Shown here: positions 1-4,797 of the stretch, one piece after another
Layout: every line of letters starts with the position of its first letter
Numbering within the stretch: the first letter of the stretch is position 1
From: Desulfovibrionaceae bacterium UBA6814
GTDB taxonomy: Bacteria; Desulfobacterota; Desulfovibrionia; Desulfovibrionales; Desulfovibrionaceae
Assembly: GCA_002452635.1 (NCBI GenBank)
Contig: DKEU01000211.1
Span: 1-5,379, forward strand
DNA: 5,379 nucleotides
Direction: 5' to 3'
The notes under the pieces: generated by a model
The model's database searches: none
The model's input: only the letters and a program-made list of their open reading frames with translations
Told to the model about the DNA's origin: nothing
Translations under genes and position numbers: made by a program

Positions 1-221
<221 letters not shown>

Positions 222-238
222 GGCGGGGGTCCTTCCTT

Positions 239-277
239 AAAAAATAATGATGGGGTCCGCCCCGTGGCCGGGGCGGA
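239..277 (-). terminator. Hairpin with delayed U-tract between pilZ and glnS; probable pilZ terminator
   Basis: A perfect 9-bp stem (TCCGCCCCG at 256-264 with CGGGGCGGA at 269-277) closes a 4-nt loop. In the leftward direction it is followed by CCCCATCATTA and then six T (positions 244-239). The 11-nt spacer before the T-run is longer than in a classical intrinsic terminator, so termination may be partial. The T-run is immediately followed by the glnS Shine-Dalgarno sequence. The element therefore either ends pilZ transcripts or works as a structured glnS leader that limits read-through. I saw no convincing separate glnS promoter, so the two genes may share a transcript. Confidence 0.5.
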
Positions 278-308
278 TGACTTGCATACCGGTCGGGGGG
301 CGGTGTGG

Positions 309-656
309 TCAACGGCTGGACAGGGCCAGCTCCGAGATGCGGGTCTTGCTCTCCACCGTGTCGAAGCAGACCCCGAACTCGCGCTCGGCCGGGCGGATCC
401 AGCTCACGATGCCGCGCTTGCCGGCCAGGAAGTCGAAGCGGTCCTCCTCGAAGGAGAGGAACTCCACGCGCTGCCCCTCGTGGAGCAGGCCCAGCCGGGC
501 CTCGGGGTCGGCCACGGCCAGGCGCGCGCCGCCGCAGGAGATGTCGGCCAGTTCGCAGTCCAGCACCTGCCCGGCCACGTCCGCGCGGCAGCGCGGCCGG
601 CCGGGGCGCCCGGCGAGCTTGAGCAGGAAGCGTTCCCAGCGCCGGCGTTCGGCCAT
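309..656 (-). CDS. Small PilZ-domain protein, probable cyclic di-GMP receptor
   Basis: This 115-residue protein consists of little more than one PilZ domain. PilZ domains bind cyclic di-GMP through an N-terminal RxxxR-type arginine motif and a (D/N)xSxxG motif on the beta barrel. Both are visible: RRWER at residues 5-9 (preceded by R4) and DISCGG at 38-43. The rest fits the family's beta strands, including the GQRVEFLSF stretch (61-69) and the FGVCFDTVE strand (94-102). There is no signal peptide, membrane segment or attached output domain, so it is probably a cytoplasmic adaptor that passes the c-di-GMP signal to a partner, perhaps in motility or exopolysaccharide production; the target cannot be told from here. 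The ATG at 656-654 has a strong Shine-Dalgarno sequence (AAAGGAG) 5 nt upstream. It lies upstream of glnS in the same direction (87-bp gap) and diverges from the methyltransferase gene. Confidence 0.85.
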   Translation of the reverse strand: MAERRRWERFLLKLAGRPGRPRCRADVAGQVLDCELADISCGGARLAVADPEARLGLLHEGQRVEFLSFEEDRFDFLAGKRGIVSWIRPAEREFGVCFDTVESKTRISELALSSR

Positions 657-705
657 GGCGATCTCCTTTGGCAGGGATGCAGTACGCGGTATCCGTGCTC
701 CGGGT

Positions 706-735
706 CATATACTGCCCGGCCGGGGCGATTGTCCA
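706..735 (-). promoter_or_regulatory. Candidate sigma-70-type promoter for the pilZ gene
   Basis: On the minus strand TGGACA (735-730, 5 of 6 matches to TTGACA) is followed after 18 nt by TATATG (711-706, 4 of 6 matches to TATAAT). Transcription would begin near 699 and give a leader of about 43 nt before the pilZ ATG. The spacer contains the 10-bp palindrome CCCGGCCGGG (715-724), and GTCCGGAC (736-743) abuts the -35 box. Either could be an operator, but such palindromes arise easily in DNA this GC-rich. No direct evidence of activity is available. Confidence 0.45.
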
Positions 736-750
736 GTCCGGACGGGGCTC

Positions 751-779
751 TTGACCGCCCGGCCCGGGTGGGGGACAAG
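751..779 (+). promoter_or_regulatory. Weak candidate promoter for the methyltransferase gene
   Basis: TTGACC (751-756, 5 of 6 to the -35 consensus) is followed after 17 nt by GACAAG (774-779, only 3 of 6 to the -10 consensus). The predicted transcript start, near 785, falls right at the Shine-Dalgarno sequence (AGGAG, 786-790), leaving a very short leader. The good -35 and its position are the only support. Confidence 0.2.
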
Positions 780-795
780 CGTGGCAGGAGGCCGC

Positions 796-1401
796 ATGCG
801 CACCGCGACGCCCGGGGATTCGCCCGCTGCCGGACCCTCCAGCCACGGGCTGCTGGAGGCCGGGGAGCTGTGCGCCGCGCTTCGCCTGGGGCCGGGCCAA
901 GTGCTGGTGGACGCGGGCTGCGGCCCGGGGGGCCACGCCCTGGACGCCGCGGCCGCGGTGGGCCCGGCCGGCGCGGTCTACGCCCTGGACGTGGACGTGC
1001 GGCTGTTGCGGGACCTGGCCCGCGCCGCCGCGGACCGGGGGCTGGACCGGGTGCAGGCCCTGGCCGCGGACATCACGGCGCGCATCCCCCTGCCCGACGC
1101 CTGCGCCGACGCCTGCCTGGCGGCCACGGTGCTGCACATGCCGCGGGTCTCCCGGGCGCTGGGCGCGGTATTCGGGGAGCTGCGCCGCATCCTGAAGCCG
1201 GGCGGCAGGCTGGCCGTGCTGGAATGCGACCCCGAGGCCTGGGGAGGCGGCCCGGCGGGCTCCCGCCGCCGGCGGGAGGGGGAGCTGGCGGCCGCGGCCT
1301 GCGGGCTTGCGCCGGGTCCGGTCCGGGAGCACGGCCTGGTGTTCCTGATGCTCTTTGAAAAAAGAGAAACCCCGCCCTCCTCAGGAAGGGCGGGGTCGTA
1401 G
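796..1401 (+). CDS. Class I SAM-dependent methyltransferase, substrate unknown
   Basis: The protein has 201 residues and a Rossmann-type methyltransferase fold of the UbiE/Methyltransf_11 type. Motif I, which binds S-adenosylmethionine, is VLVDAGCGPGG (residues 36-46). The acidic end of strand 2 is YALDVD (62-67), the strand-3 acidic residue is D92 in ALAADIT, strand 4 is DACLAATVLHMPR (105-117), and the post-motif RRILKPGGRLAVLE (130-143) is typical of small-molecule or lipid methyltransferases. No substrate-specific motif is visible. The ATG at 796 is preferred because AGGAG (786-790) lies 5 nt upstream; the frame is open far to the left, but residues upstream do not resemble a protein domain. 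The last ten codons (1369-1398) lie in the stem of the convergent rpmB terminator and include AGG and TCA, unusual codons for this gene, so residues 192-201 are probably an unstructured tail. It converges on rpmB with 17 bp between stop codons. Confidence 0.82.
   Translation: MRTATPGDSPAAGPSSHGLLEAGELCAALRLGPGQVLVDAGCGPGGHALDAAAAVGPAGAVYALDVDVRLLRDLARAAADRGLDRVQALAADITARIPLPDACADACLAATVLHMPRVSRALGAVFGELRRILKPGGRLAVLECDPEAWGGGPAGSRRRREGELAAAACGLAPGPVREHGLVFLMLFEKRETPPSSGRAGS
1358..1396 (-). terminator. Strong intrinsic terminator of rpmB, inside the methyltransferase 3' end
   Basis: A 10-bp stem (1369-1378 with 1387-1396, core CCCCGCCCT/AGGGCGGGG) has an 8-nt apex in which CC/GG can pair further with one bulged A. 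Read leftward it is followed at once by TTCTCTTTTTT (1368-1358), a classical U-tract. Read rightward there is no T-run, so it serves rpmB only. It begins 22 nt past the rpmB stop codon. The whole element lies within the last 15 codons of the opposing methyltransferase gene. Confidence 0.88.
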
Positions 1402-1418
1402 GCTGTGAGGAAAAAGGC

Positions 1419-1628
1419 CTAGGAGGCCTGCTTGGCCGCGGGCTTCGCGATGGCGCCCGAGCGCAGGCAGCGGGTGCAGACGTTGGCCGACTTGACCTCG
1501 CCGCTGGCGGTCTGGATGCGGACCTTCTGCAGGTTGGGGTTGAACCGGCGCTTGCTCTTGTTGTTGGCGTGGCTCACGTTGTTGCCGACCTGGGGCTTCT
1601 TGCCGCACACGTCGCACTGCTTGCTCAT
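1419..1628 (-). CDS. rpmB: 50S ribosomal protein L28 (bL28), zinc-binding Cys4 form
   Basis: bL28 is a small structural protein of the large ribosomal subunit. The product is 69 residues long and begins MSKQCDVCGKKPQVGNNVSHA, the hallmark start of the family, followed by the basic NNKSKRRFNPNLQKVRI segment that contacts 23S rRNA. Four cysteines, C5 and C8 near the start and C51 and C54 near the end, form the CxxC...CxxC zinc site of the C+ type L28; many bacteria carry a Cys-free paralogue used under zinc shortage. The start is set by AAGGAGG (1643-1637) 8 nt upstream of the ATG; in-frame upstream codons do not resemble L28. The tail AKPAAKQAS is a lineage-specific extension. It is transcribed alone, divergent from yceD, with its own leader and terminator. 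rpmG is not adjacent as it is in E. coli. Confidence 0.97.
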   Translation of the reverse strand: MSKQCDVCGKKPQVGNNVSHANNKSKRRFNPNLQKVRIQTASGEVKSANVCTRCLRSGAIAKPAAKQAS

Positions 1629-1701
1629 GGGACTGTCCTCCTTCACTGCGCCTTGGCGGCGAATCAGCGTTCCGGCGCTGGGCCGGGGGTAGTTTCCGTG
1701 G

Positions 1702-1737
1702 CCTGCGGACGGCCCGAAAGGGCCTTTCCGCCGCAGG
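1702..1737 (-). promoter_or_regulatory. Stem-loop in the rpmB 5' leader
   Basis: CCTGCGG (1702-1708) pairs with CCGCAGG (1731-1737), and inside it GGCCC (1711-1715) pairs with GGGCC (1720-1724) around a 4-nt loop. An internal loop of 2 and 6 nt separates the two helices. If rpmB starts near 1741, this structure is at the 5' end of a leader of about 110 nt. A smaller hairpin, CAGCG/CGCTG (1665-1669 with 1676-1680), follows nearer the gene. There is no U-run, so it is not a terminator. It could be an autoregulatory r-protein leader or an mRNA 5' stabiliser. I know of no named leader that matches. Confidence 0.45.
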
Positions 1738-1747
1738 GAACTTGCCT

Positions 1748-1775
1748 CCTTATCCAATCGTCCGGAAAAACGCAA
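1748..1775 (-). promoter_or_regulatory. Weak candidate promoter for rpmB
   Basis: On the minus strand TTGCGT (1775-1770) is followed after 15-16 nt by GATAAG or ATAAGG (1754-1748). The -35 is fair, the -10 is imperfect and the spacing slightly short. It is the best leftward candidate in the divergent region and would give an rpmB leader of about 110 nt. A highly expressed r-protein gene should have a stronger promoter, so the real one may be elsewhere. Confidence 0.3.
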
Positions 1776-1780
1776 GGGGT

Positions 1781-1793
1781 TTGTCCTTGACAA
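1781..1793. promoter_or_regulatory. Palindrome TTGTC-N3-GACAA over the operon -35 box
   Basis: The 13-bp sequence has two perfect 5-bp half-sites (TTGTC at 1781-1785, GACAA at 1789-1793) around CTT. It covers the TTGACA -35 box of the yceD operon and lies just upstream of the leftward rpmB -35 candidate. A dimeric regulator bound here could block one promoter while affecting the other. Part of the symmetry comes from the -35 consensus itself, so it may be chance. Confidence 0.3.
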
Positions 1794-1816
1794 TGACGAT
1801 TCATCGCCTGTAGAAG
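1787..1816 (+). promoter_or_regulatory. Promoter candidate for the yceD-rpmF-plsX-fabH operon
   Basis: A perfect TTGACA (1787-1792) is followed after 18 nt by TAGAAG (1811-1816, 4 of 6 matches to TATAAT). Transcription would start near 1823, only about 15 nt before the yceD ATG, which leaves just enough leader for the Shine-Dalgarno sequence GCGAGGA (1825-1831). Confidence 0.5.
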
Positions 1817-1837
1817 GCGCTCCTGCGAGGATGAATT

Positions 1838-2362
1838 ATGGCCGGAGCGTGGTTGCCAGTCACCGACATCCCGGCCGAAGGCCGGGAATTTTCGTTCGCG
1901 GACCAGTCCCTGTGGACCGGGCCGGCGCACGAGCACGGCCTTTCCCTGGAGGTGGCGGAGCCCCTGTCCGCCACGCTGGTGGTCATCCCGCAGAAGCGCG
2001 GGGCGTACATCAAGGGCCGGCTCGCCGGCGTGGTGGGCATGCCCTGCGACCGCTGCGCCGCCGCGGCCCGGGTCACGCTGGACCACGAGTTCGAATACGT
2101 GGACGAGCTGCCCGCCCCGGGCGAGGCGGCCGAGGACACCTGGCTGCGGGAGACCAAGGCCGGGCTGGAGCTGGACGCGGCCGGGCTGCTCTGGGAGCAG
2201 CTCATGCTGGCCCTGCCCACGCACGTGCTGTGCAAGCCCGACTGCAAGGGCCTGTGCGCCGTGTGCGGGGCGGACCTGAACGTCGCGCCCTGCGCCTGCG
2301 CCCCGGCGGGCGGCGATCCCCGGATGGCCGCGCTGCGCGGGCTCAAGATCGAGAAGAAGTAG
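1838..2362 (+). CDS. yceD: YceD/DUF177 family large-subunit rRNA accumulation protein
   Basis: The 174-residue protein belongs to the YceD/DUF177 family, whose E. coli and plant members are needed for normal 23S rRNA accumulation; the molecular mechanism is not settled. The visible family marks are the central CDRC (C70, C73) after a beta-rich half, the segment ETKAGLELDAAGLLWEQLMLALPTHVLC, and the C-terminal CKPDCKGLCAVCGADLN...CAC (C132, C136, C140, C143, C152, C154), followed by DPRMAALRGLK. The cysteines probably form a zinc-binding knuckle. The ATG at 1838 follows GCGAGGA by 6 nt and gives the expected N-terminus; the ATG at 1831 is in another frame. The gene heads the operon and precedes rpmF by 66 bp, the arrangement seen across many bacteria, which supports a role in large-subunit assembly. 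Expected location is the cytoplasm. Confidence 0.92.
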   Translation: MAGAWLPVTDIPAEGREFSFADQSLWTGPAHEHGLSLEVAEPLSATLVVIPQKRGAYIKGRLAGVVGMPCDRCAAAARVTLDHEFEYVDELPAPGEAAEDTWLRETKAGLELDAAGLLWEQLMLALPTHVLCKPDCKGLCAVCGADLNVAPCACAPAGGDPRMAALRGLKIEKK

Positions 2363-2379
2363 CATTTTCCGAGCGAACC

Positions 2380-2408
2380 GGAAGCCGCCCCGTGGGGGTC
2401 GGCTTTCC
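2380..2408 (+). promoter_or_regulatory. Strong stem-loop between yceD and rpmF
   Basis: GGAAGCCGCCCC (2380-2391) pairs with GGGG-T-CGGC-T-TTCC (2395-2408) to give 12 base pairs with single bulged T at 2399 and 2404 and a 3-nt apex (GTG). No T-run follows, so a plain intrinsic terminator is unlikely. It ends just ahead of the purine-rich rpmF Shine-Dalgarno region. Probable roles are mRNA processing or stabilisation, which would let rpmF be made in excess over yceD, or r-protein feedback. Confidence 0.55.
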
Positions 2409-2428
2409 CTAGAGAAAGGAAGGGAGCC

Positions 2429-2611
2429 ATGGCCAACCCGAAAAAGAAGACCTCCAAGTCCAAGAGCCGCAGCCGCAAGGCCCACGACGCCCTGACCCGG
2501 CCCACCGTGATCTACTGCCAGTGCGGCGAGCCCACCCTGCCCCACACCGCCTGCTCCAAGTGCGGGACCTACAAGGGCCGCCAGGTGCTGTTCGCGGCTG
2601 ATGGGAAGTAG
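2429..2611 (+). CDS. rpmF: 50S ribosomal protein L32 (bL32), zinc-ribbon form
   Basis: bL32 is a small protein of the large ribosomal subunit. The 60-residue product starts MANPKKKTSKSKSRSRKAHD, the basic rRNA-binding arm, and continues with the zinc ribbon IYCQCGEPTLPHTACSKCG and then TYKGRQV. The cysteines are C30, C32, C42 and C45. The second pair is a normal CxxC, but the first is CxC, where most Cys4 L32 proteins have CPxCG; C30 is one place later than the usual first ligand, which is replaced by Y29. Zinc binding is still plausible. Two purine-rich runs (AAGGA at 2416-2420 and GGGAG at 2422-2426) form a strong ribosome-binding region. The 3' end overlaps plsX by 11 nt, which suggests translational coupling. 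The family assignment is certain. Confidence 0.96.
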   Translation: MANPKKKTSKSKSRSRKAHDALTRPTVIYCQCGEPTLPHTACSKCGTYKGRQVLFAADGK

Positions 2612-3644
2612 CATCCCGCGCATCGCCGTGGACGCCATGGGCGGGGACCTCGGTCCCTCGGTGGTGGTTCCCGGCGCGGTGCAGGCCGCCCGCGAGGCGG
2701 GCCTGGCCCTGTCCCTGGTCGGCAGGGAGGACGAGGTGCGGGCCGAACTGTCCAAGCTGGATGCGTCCGGCCTGGACGTGGCCGTGGTGCATGCCCCGGA
2801 CGTGGCGGGCATGGACGAGAAGCCCTCGGACATCCTGCGCCGCAAGAAGGACTCCTCCATCCACACGGCCTGCCGCCTGGTCAAGGACGGGGCGGCGGAC
2901 GGCGTGGTGAGCGCCGGCAACTCCGGGGCCACCGTGGCCTGCGGCATGTTCATCCTGGGCCGGATCCCGGGCATCTCCCGGCCGGCCCTGGCCTCGGTCA
3001 TGCCCACGGCCAAGAAGCCCATGGTGCTCATCGACGTGGGCGCCAACGTGGACTCCAAGCCCAAGCACCTGTTCCAGTTCGGCCTCATGGCCGAGGTGCT
3101 GGCCCAGAGCGTGCTGGGCATGGCGAAGCCCCGGGTGGGCCTGCTCTCCATCGGCGAGGAGGAGGGCAAGGGCAACACCATGGTCAAGGAGGCCTACGAC
3201 CTCCTGCGGGCCTCCAAGCTCAACTTCGTGGGCAACGTGGAGGGCCGCGACGTGTTCACCGGCGACGTGGACGTGGTGGTCTGCGACGGGTTCGTGGGCA
3301 ACGTGGCGCTCAAGCTCTCCGAGGGCCTGGCCGCCACCATGGGCCAGGTGCTCAAGCGCGAACTGTTGCGCCACTTCTGGGGCCGCATGGGCGCCCTGCT
3401 CGCCCGCGGGGCCCTGCGCCGGTTCAAGAAGGTGACCGACTACGCCGAATACGGCGGCGCGCCGCTCTTGGGCCTCACCGGCATCGTGGTGGTCTGCCAC
3501 GGCGCGTCCAACCCCAAGGCCATCAAGAACGCGGTGAAGATGGCCGGCTCCTTCGTGCAGGGCAAGGCCAGCGAAGACCTGGCCCGCAAGCTCGCGGCCC
3601 ACGGCCAGCTGGCCCCCGAGCCCCCGGCGGCCCAGGCCTCCTGA
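2601..3644 (+). CDS. plsX: Phosphate acyltransferase PlsX (acyl-ACP:phosphate)
   Basis: PlsX converts acyl-ACP and inorganic phosphate to acyl phosphate, which PlsY uses to acylate glycerol-3-phosphate in the first step of phospholipid synthesis. It is a peripheral membrane enzyme. At 347 residues it is full length. Recognisable blocks are RIAVDAMGGDLGP (7-19), EKPSDILRRKKDSS (73-86), VVSAGNSGATVA (102-113), RPALASVMPT (127-136), VLIDVGANVDSKPKHLFQF (142-160), GLLSIGEEEGKGN (180-192), FVGNVEGRD (209-217), VVCDGFVGNVALKLSEG (226-242) and YGGAPLLGLTG (284-294). The last 25 or so residues (Ala/Pro-rich) look non-conserved. The ATG at 2601 lies inside the end of rpmF and has only a weak AGGTG 13 nt upstream, so initiation probably depends on ribosomes finishing rpmF. 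No later start keeps the AVDAMGGD block. Pairing with rpmF matches supply of membrane lipid precursors to ribosome output. Confidence 0.96.
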   Translation: MGSSIPRIAVDAMGGDLGPSVVVPGAVQAAREAGLALSLVGREDEVRAELSKLDASGLDVAVVHAPDVAGMDEKPSDILRRKKDSSIHTACRLVKDGAADGVVSAGNSGATVACGMFILGRIPGISRPALASVMPTAKKPMVLIDVGANVDSKPKHLFQFGLMAEVLAQSVLGMAKPRVGLLSIGEEEGKGNTMVKEAYDLLRASKLNFVGNVEGRDVFTGDVDVVVCDGFVGNVALKLSEGLAATMGQVLKRELLRHFWGRMGALLARGALRRFKKVTDYAEYGGAPLLGLTGIVVVCHGASNPKAIKNAVKMAGSFVQGKASEDLARKLAAHGQLAPEPPAAQAS

Positions 3645-3655
3645 TTCCGCTCCCC

Positions 3656-3673
3656 GCGCGCCCCCGGGCGCGC
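3656..3673 (+). promoter_or_regulatory. GC-only stem-loop between plsX and fabH
   Basis: GCGCGCC (3656-3662) pairs perfectly with GGCGCGC (3667-3673) around a 4-nt loop. It starts 12 nt after the plsX stop and ends 17 nt before the fabH ATG. What follows is AAACCCCCC, not a T-run, so it is not an intrinsic terminator. Its stability and position suggest an effect on fabH translation or on mRNA decay between the two genes. Confidence 0.5.
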
Positions 3674-3690
3674 AAACCCCCCGATACGCC

Positions 3691-4680
3691 ATGCAACACC
3701 CCGTCACAATCATCGGCCAGGGCTTCTACGTTCCCGAAAAGGTGCTGACCAACGCGGACCTGGAAAAGATGGTCGATACCACGGACCAGTGGATCGTGGA
3801 GCGCACCGGCATCCGCGAGCGCCACATGGCCGCGCCGGGCCAGGCCACCTCGGACCTGGCGTTGCGCGCCGCGCAAAAGGCCCTGGCCAGCGCCGGCGTC
3901 ACGGCCCAGGACCTGACCCACATCGTGGTGGCCACCCTGACCCCGGACGCCTACTGCCCCAGCACCGCCAGCAAGCTGCAGAACCTGCTGGGCTGCCGGC
4001 CGGTCATGGCCATGGACGTGAACGCGGCCTGCTCCGGCTTCCTCTACGGCCTGCAGACCGGCCGCGCCCTGGCCACCCTCACCCCCGGGGCCACGGTGCT
4101 CATGGTGGCGGCCGAGGTGCTCACCACCCGCACCAACTGGACCGACCGCTCCACCTGCGTGCTCTTCGGCGACGGGGCCGGCGCGGTGGTGCTCTCCTCG
4201 GACCCCGCGGCCAAGGGCGCGGTGGTGGAGGACGTGGACCTGCACGCCGACGGCCAGTTCTGGGACCTGCTCACCGTGCGCGGCGGCGGCTCGGGCACGC
4301 CCTACAAGCTGGGCGAGACCGTGGCCGAGGACTTCTTCATCCAGATGGGCGGCCGCGAGACCTTCAAGCAGGCCACCCGGGCCATGGAGGCCGTGAGCCG
4401 GGACATGCTGGCCAAGCACGGCATGACCGTGGCCGACGTGGACGTGTTCATCTCCCACCAGGCCAACCTGCGCATCATCAGCTACGTGGGCAAGAAGCTG
4501 GGCTTCACCGAGGAGCAGGTCTACGTGAACGTGGACCGCTACGGCAACACCTCGGCGGCCAGCGTGGGCATCGCCCTGGCCGAGGCGCGCCAGAACGGCA
4601 CCATCAAGGACGGGCACCGGGTGATGCTCACCACCTTCGGCGGCGGCCTGACCTGGGGAACCGCGTTGCTCCAGTTCTAG
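3691..4680 (+). CDS. fabH: 3-oxoacyl-ACP synthase III (KAS III)
   Basis: FabH starts fatty-acid synthesis by condensing acetyl-CoA (or another short acyl-CoA) with malonyl-ACP in the cytoplasm. The 329-residue protein has the complete thiolase fold and the Cys-His-Asn triad: C114 in NAACSGF, H256 in SHQANLRI and N286 in RYGNTSAAS, equivalent to E. coli C112, H244 and N274. Other family marks are WIVERTGIRERH (34-45), TLTPDAYCPSTA (82-93), FGDGAGAVVL (159-168) and the C-terminal TFGGGLTWGTALL. The ATG at 3691 gives the usual start (VTIIGQGFYVPEKVLTN), and no other start codon fits. Unusually, no Shine-Dalgarno sequence is present: the 17 nt before the ATG are A/C-rich, with CAAACCCC at 3673-3680. 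The gene lies 46 bp behind plsX. Acyl-CoA preference (straight or branched) cannot be read from the sequence. Confidence 0.97.
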   Translation: MQHPVTIIGQGFYVPEKVLTNADLEKMVDTTDQWIVERTGIRERHMAAPGQATSDLALRAAQKALASAGVTAQDLTHIVVATLTPDAYCPSTASKLQNLLGCRPVMAMDVNAACSGFLYGLQTGRALATLTPGATVLMVAAEVLTTRTNWTDRSTCVLFGDGAGAVVLSSDPAAKGAVVEDVDLHADGQFWDLLTVRGGGSGTPYKLGETVAEDFFIQMGGRETFKQATRAMEAVSRDMLAKHGMTVADVDVFISHQANLRIISYVGKKLGFTEEQVYVNVDRYGNTSAASVGIALAEARQNGTIKDGHRVMLTTFGGGLTWGTALLQF

Positions 4681-4728
4681 CCCCGGCAGGCAACATATCG
4701 ATTTTCTTCGATAAGCCAGGCAGGGGCT
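4679..4728. repeat. Inverted repeat / compound hairpin in the fabH-fabG gap
   Basis: The core is TATCGA (4696-4701), six bases, TCGATA (4708-4713), a perfect 6-bp inverted repeat in AT-rich sequence that stands out from the GC-rich surroundings. It is enclosed by GGC/GCC (4685-4687 with 4715-4717) and AGCCCC/GGGGCT (4679-4684 with 4723-4728), the outer arm starting in the fabH stop codon. In RNA this would form an interrupted hairpin; in DNA the core resembles a dimeric regulator site. No T-run follows, so it is not an intrinsic terminator. A very weak promoter-like pair (TTGAAG at 4734-4739, TAAGGA at 4757-4762, 17 nt apart) lies downstream. The rest of this 117-bp gap (to 4797) shows no gene. 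Confidence 0.45.
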
Positions 4729-4797
4729 CCAGATTGAAGTCCTCCTGGTTTTGCGGTAAGGAATCGCCTTCGCCTCTAACCCAAACCCCATCGCACC

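Noticed and set aside
247..795. A longer methyltransferase starting as far left as 247
   Set aside because: The added residues are antisense to pilZ and do not resemble any domain; the ATG at 796 has AGGAG at the right distance and begins just before the SAM-binding domain.
1629..1793. An extended L28 starting at 1793
   Set aside because: The extra residues are unlike L28, and a strong Shine-Dalgarno sequence precedes the family-typical MSKQCDVCGK start at 1628.
1664..3713. Long minus-strand open frames opposite yceD, rpmF and plsX (1664-3187 and 2409-3713)
   Set aside because: Both are antisense to well-identified genes, with composition typical of reversed GC-rich codons and no conserved motif.
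4679..4757. Intrinsic terminator after fabH
   Set aside because: The compound hairpin is interrupted and is followed by no T-run at the correct distance; only a TTTT occurs about 20 nt later.
4734..4762. Internal promoter for fabG (TTGAAG, 17 nt, TAAGGA)
   Set aside because: The -10 match is only 2 of 6; spacing alone is not enough to list it as a feature.
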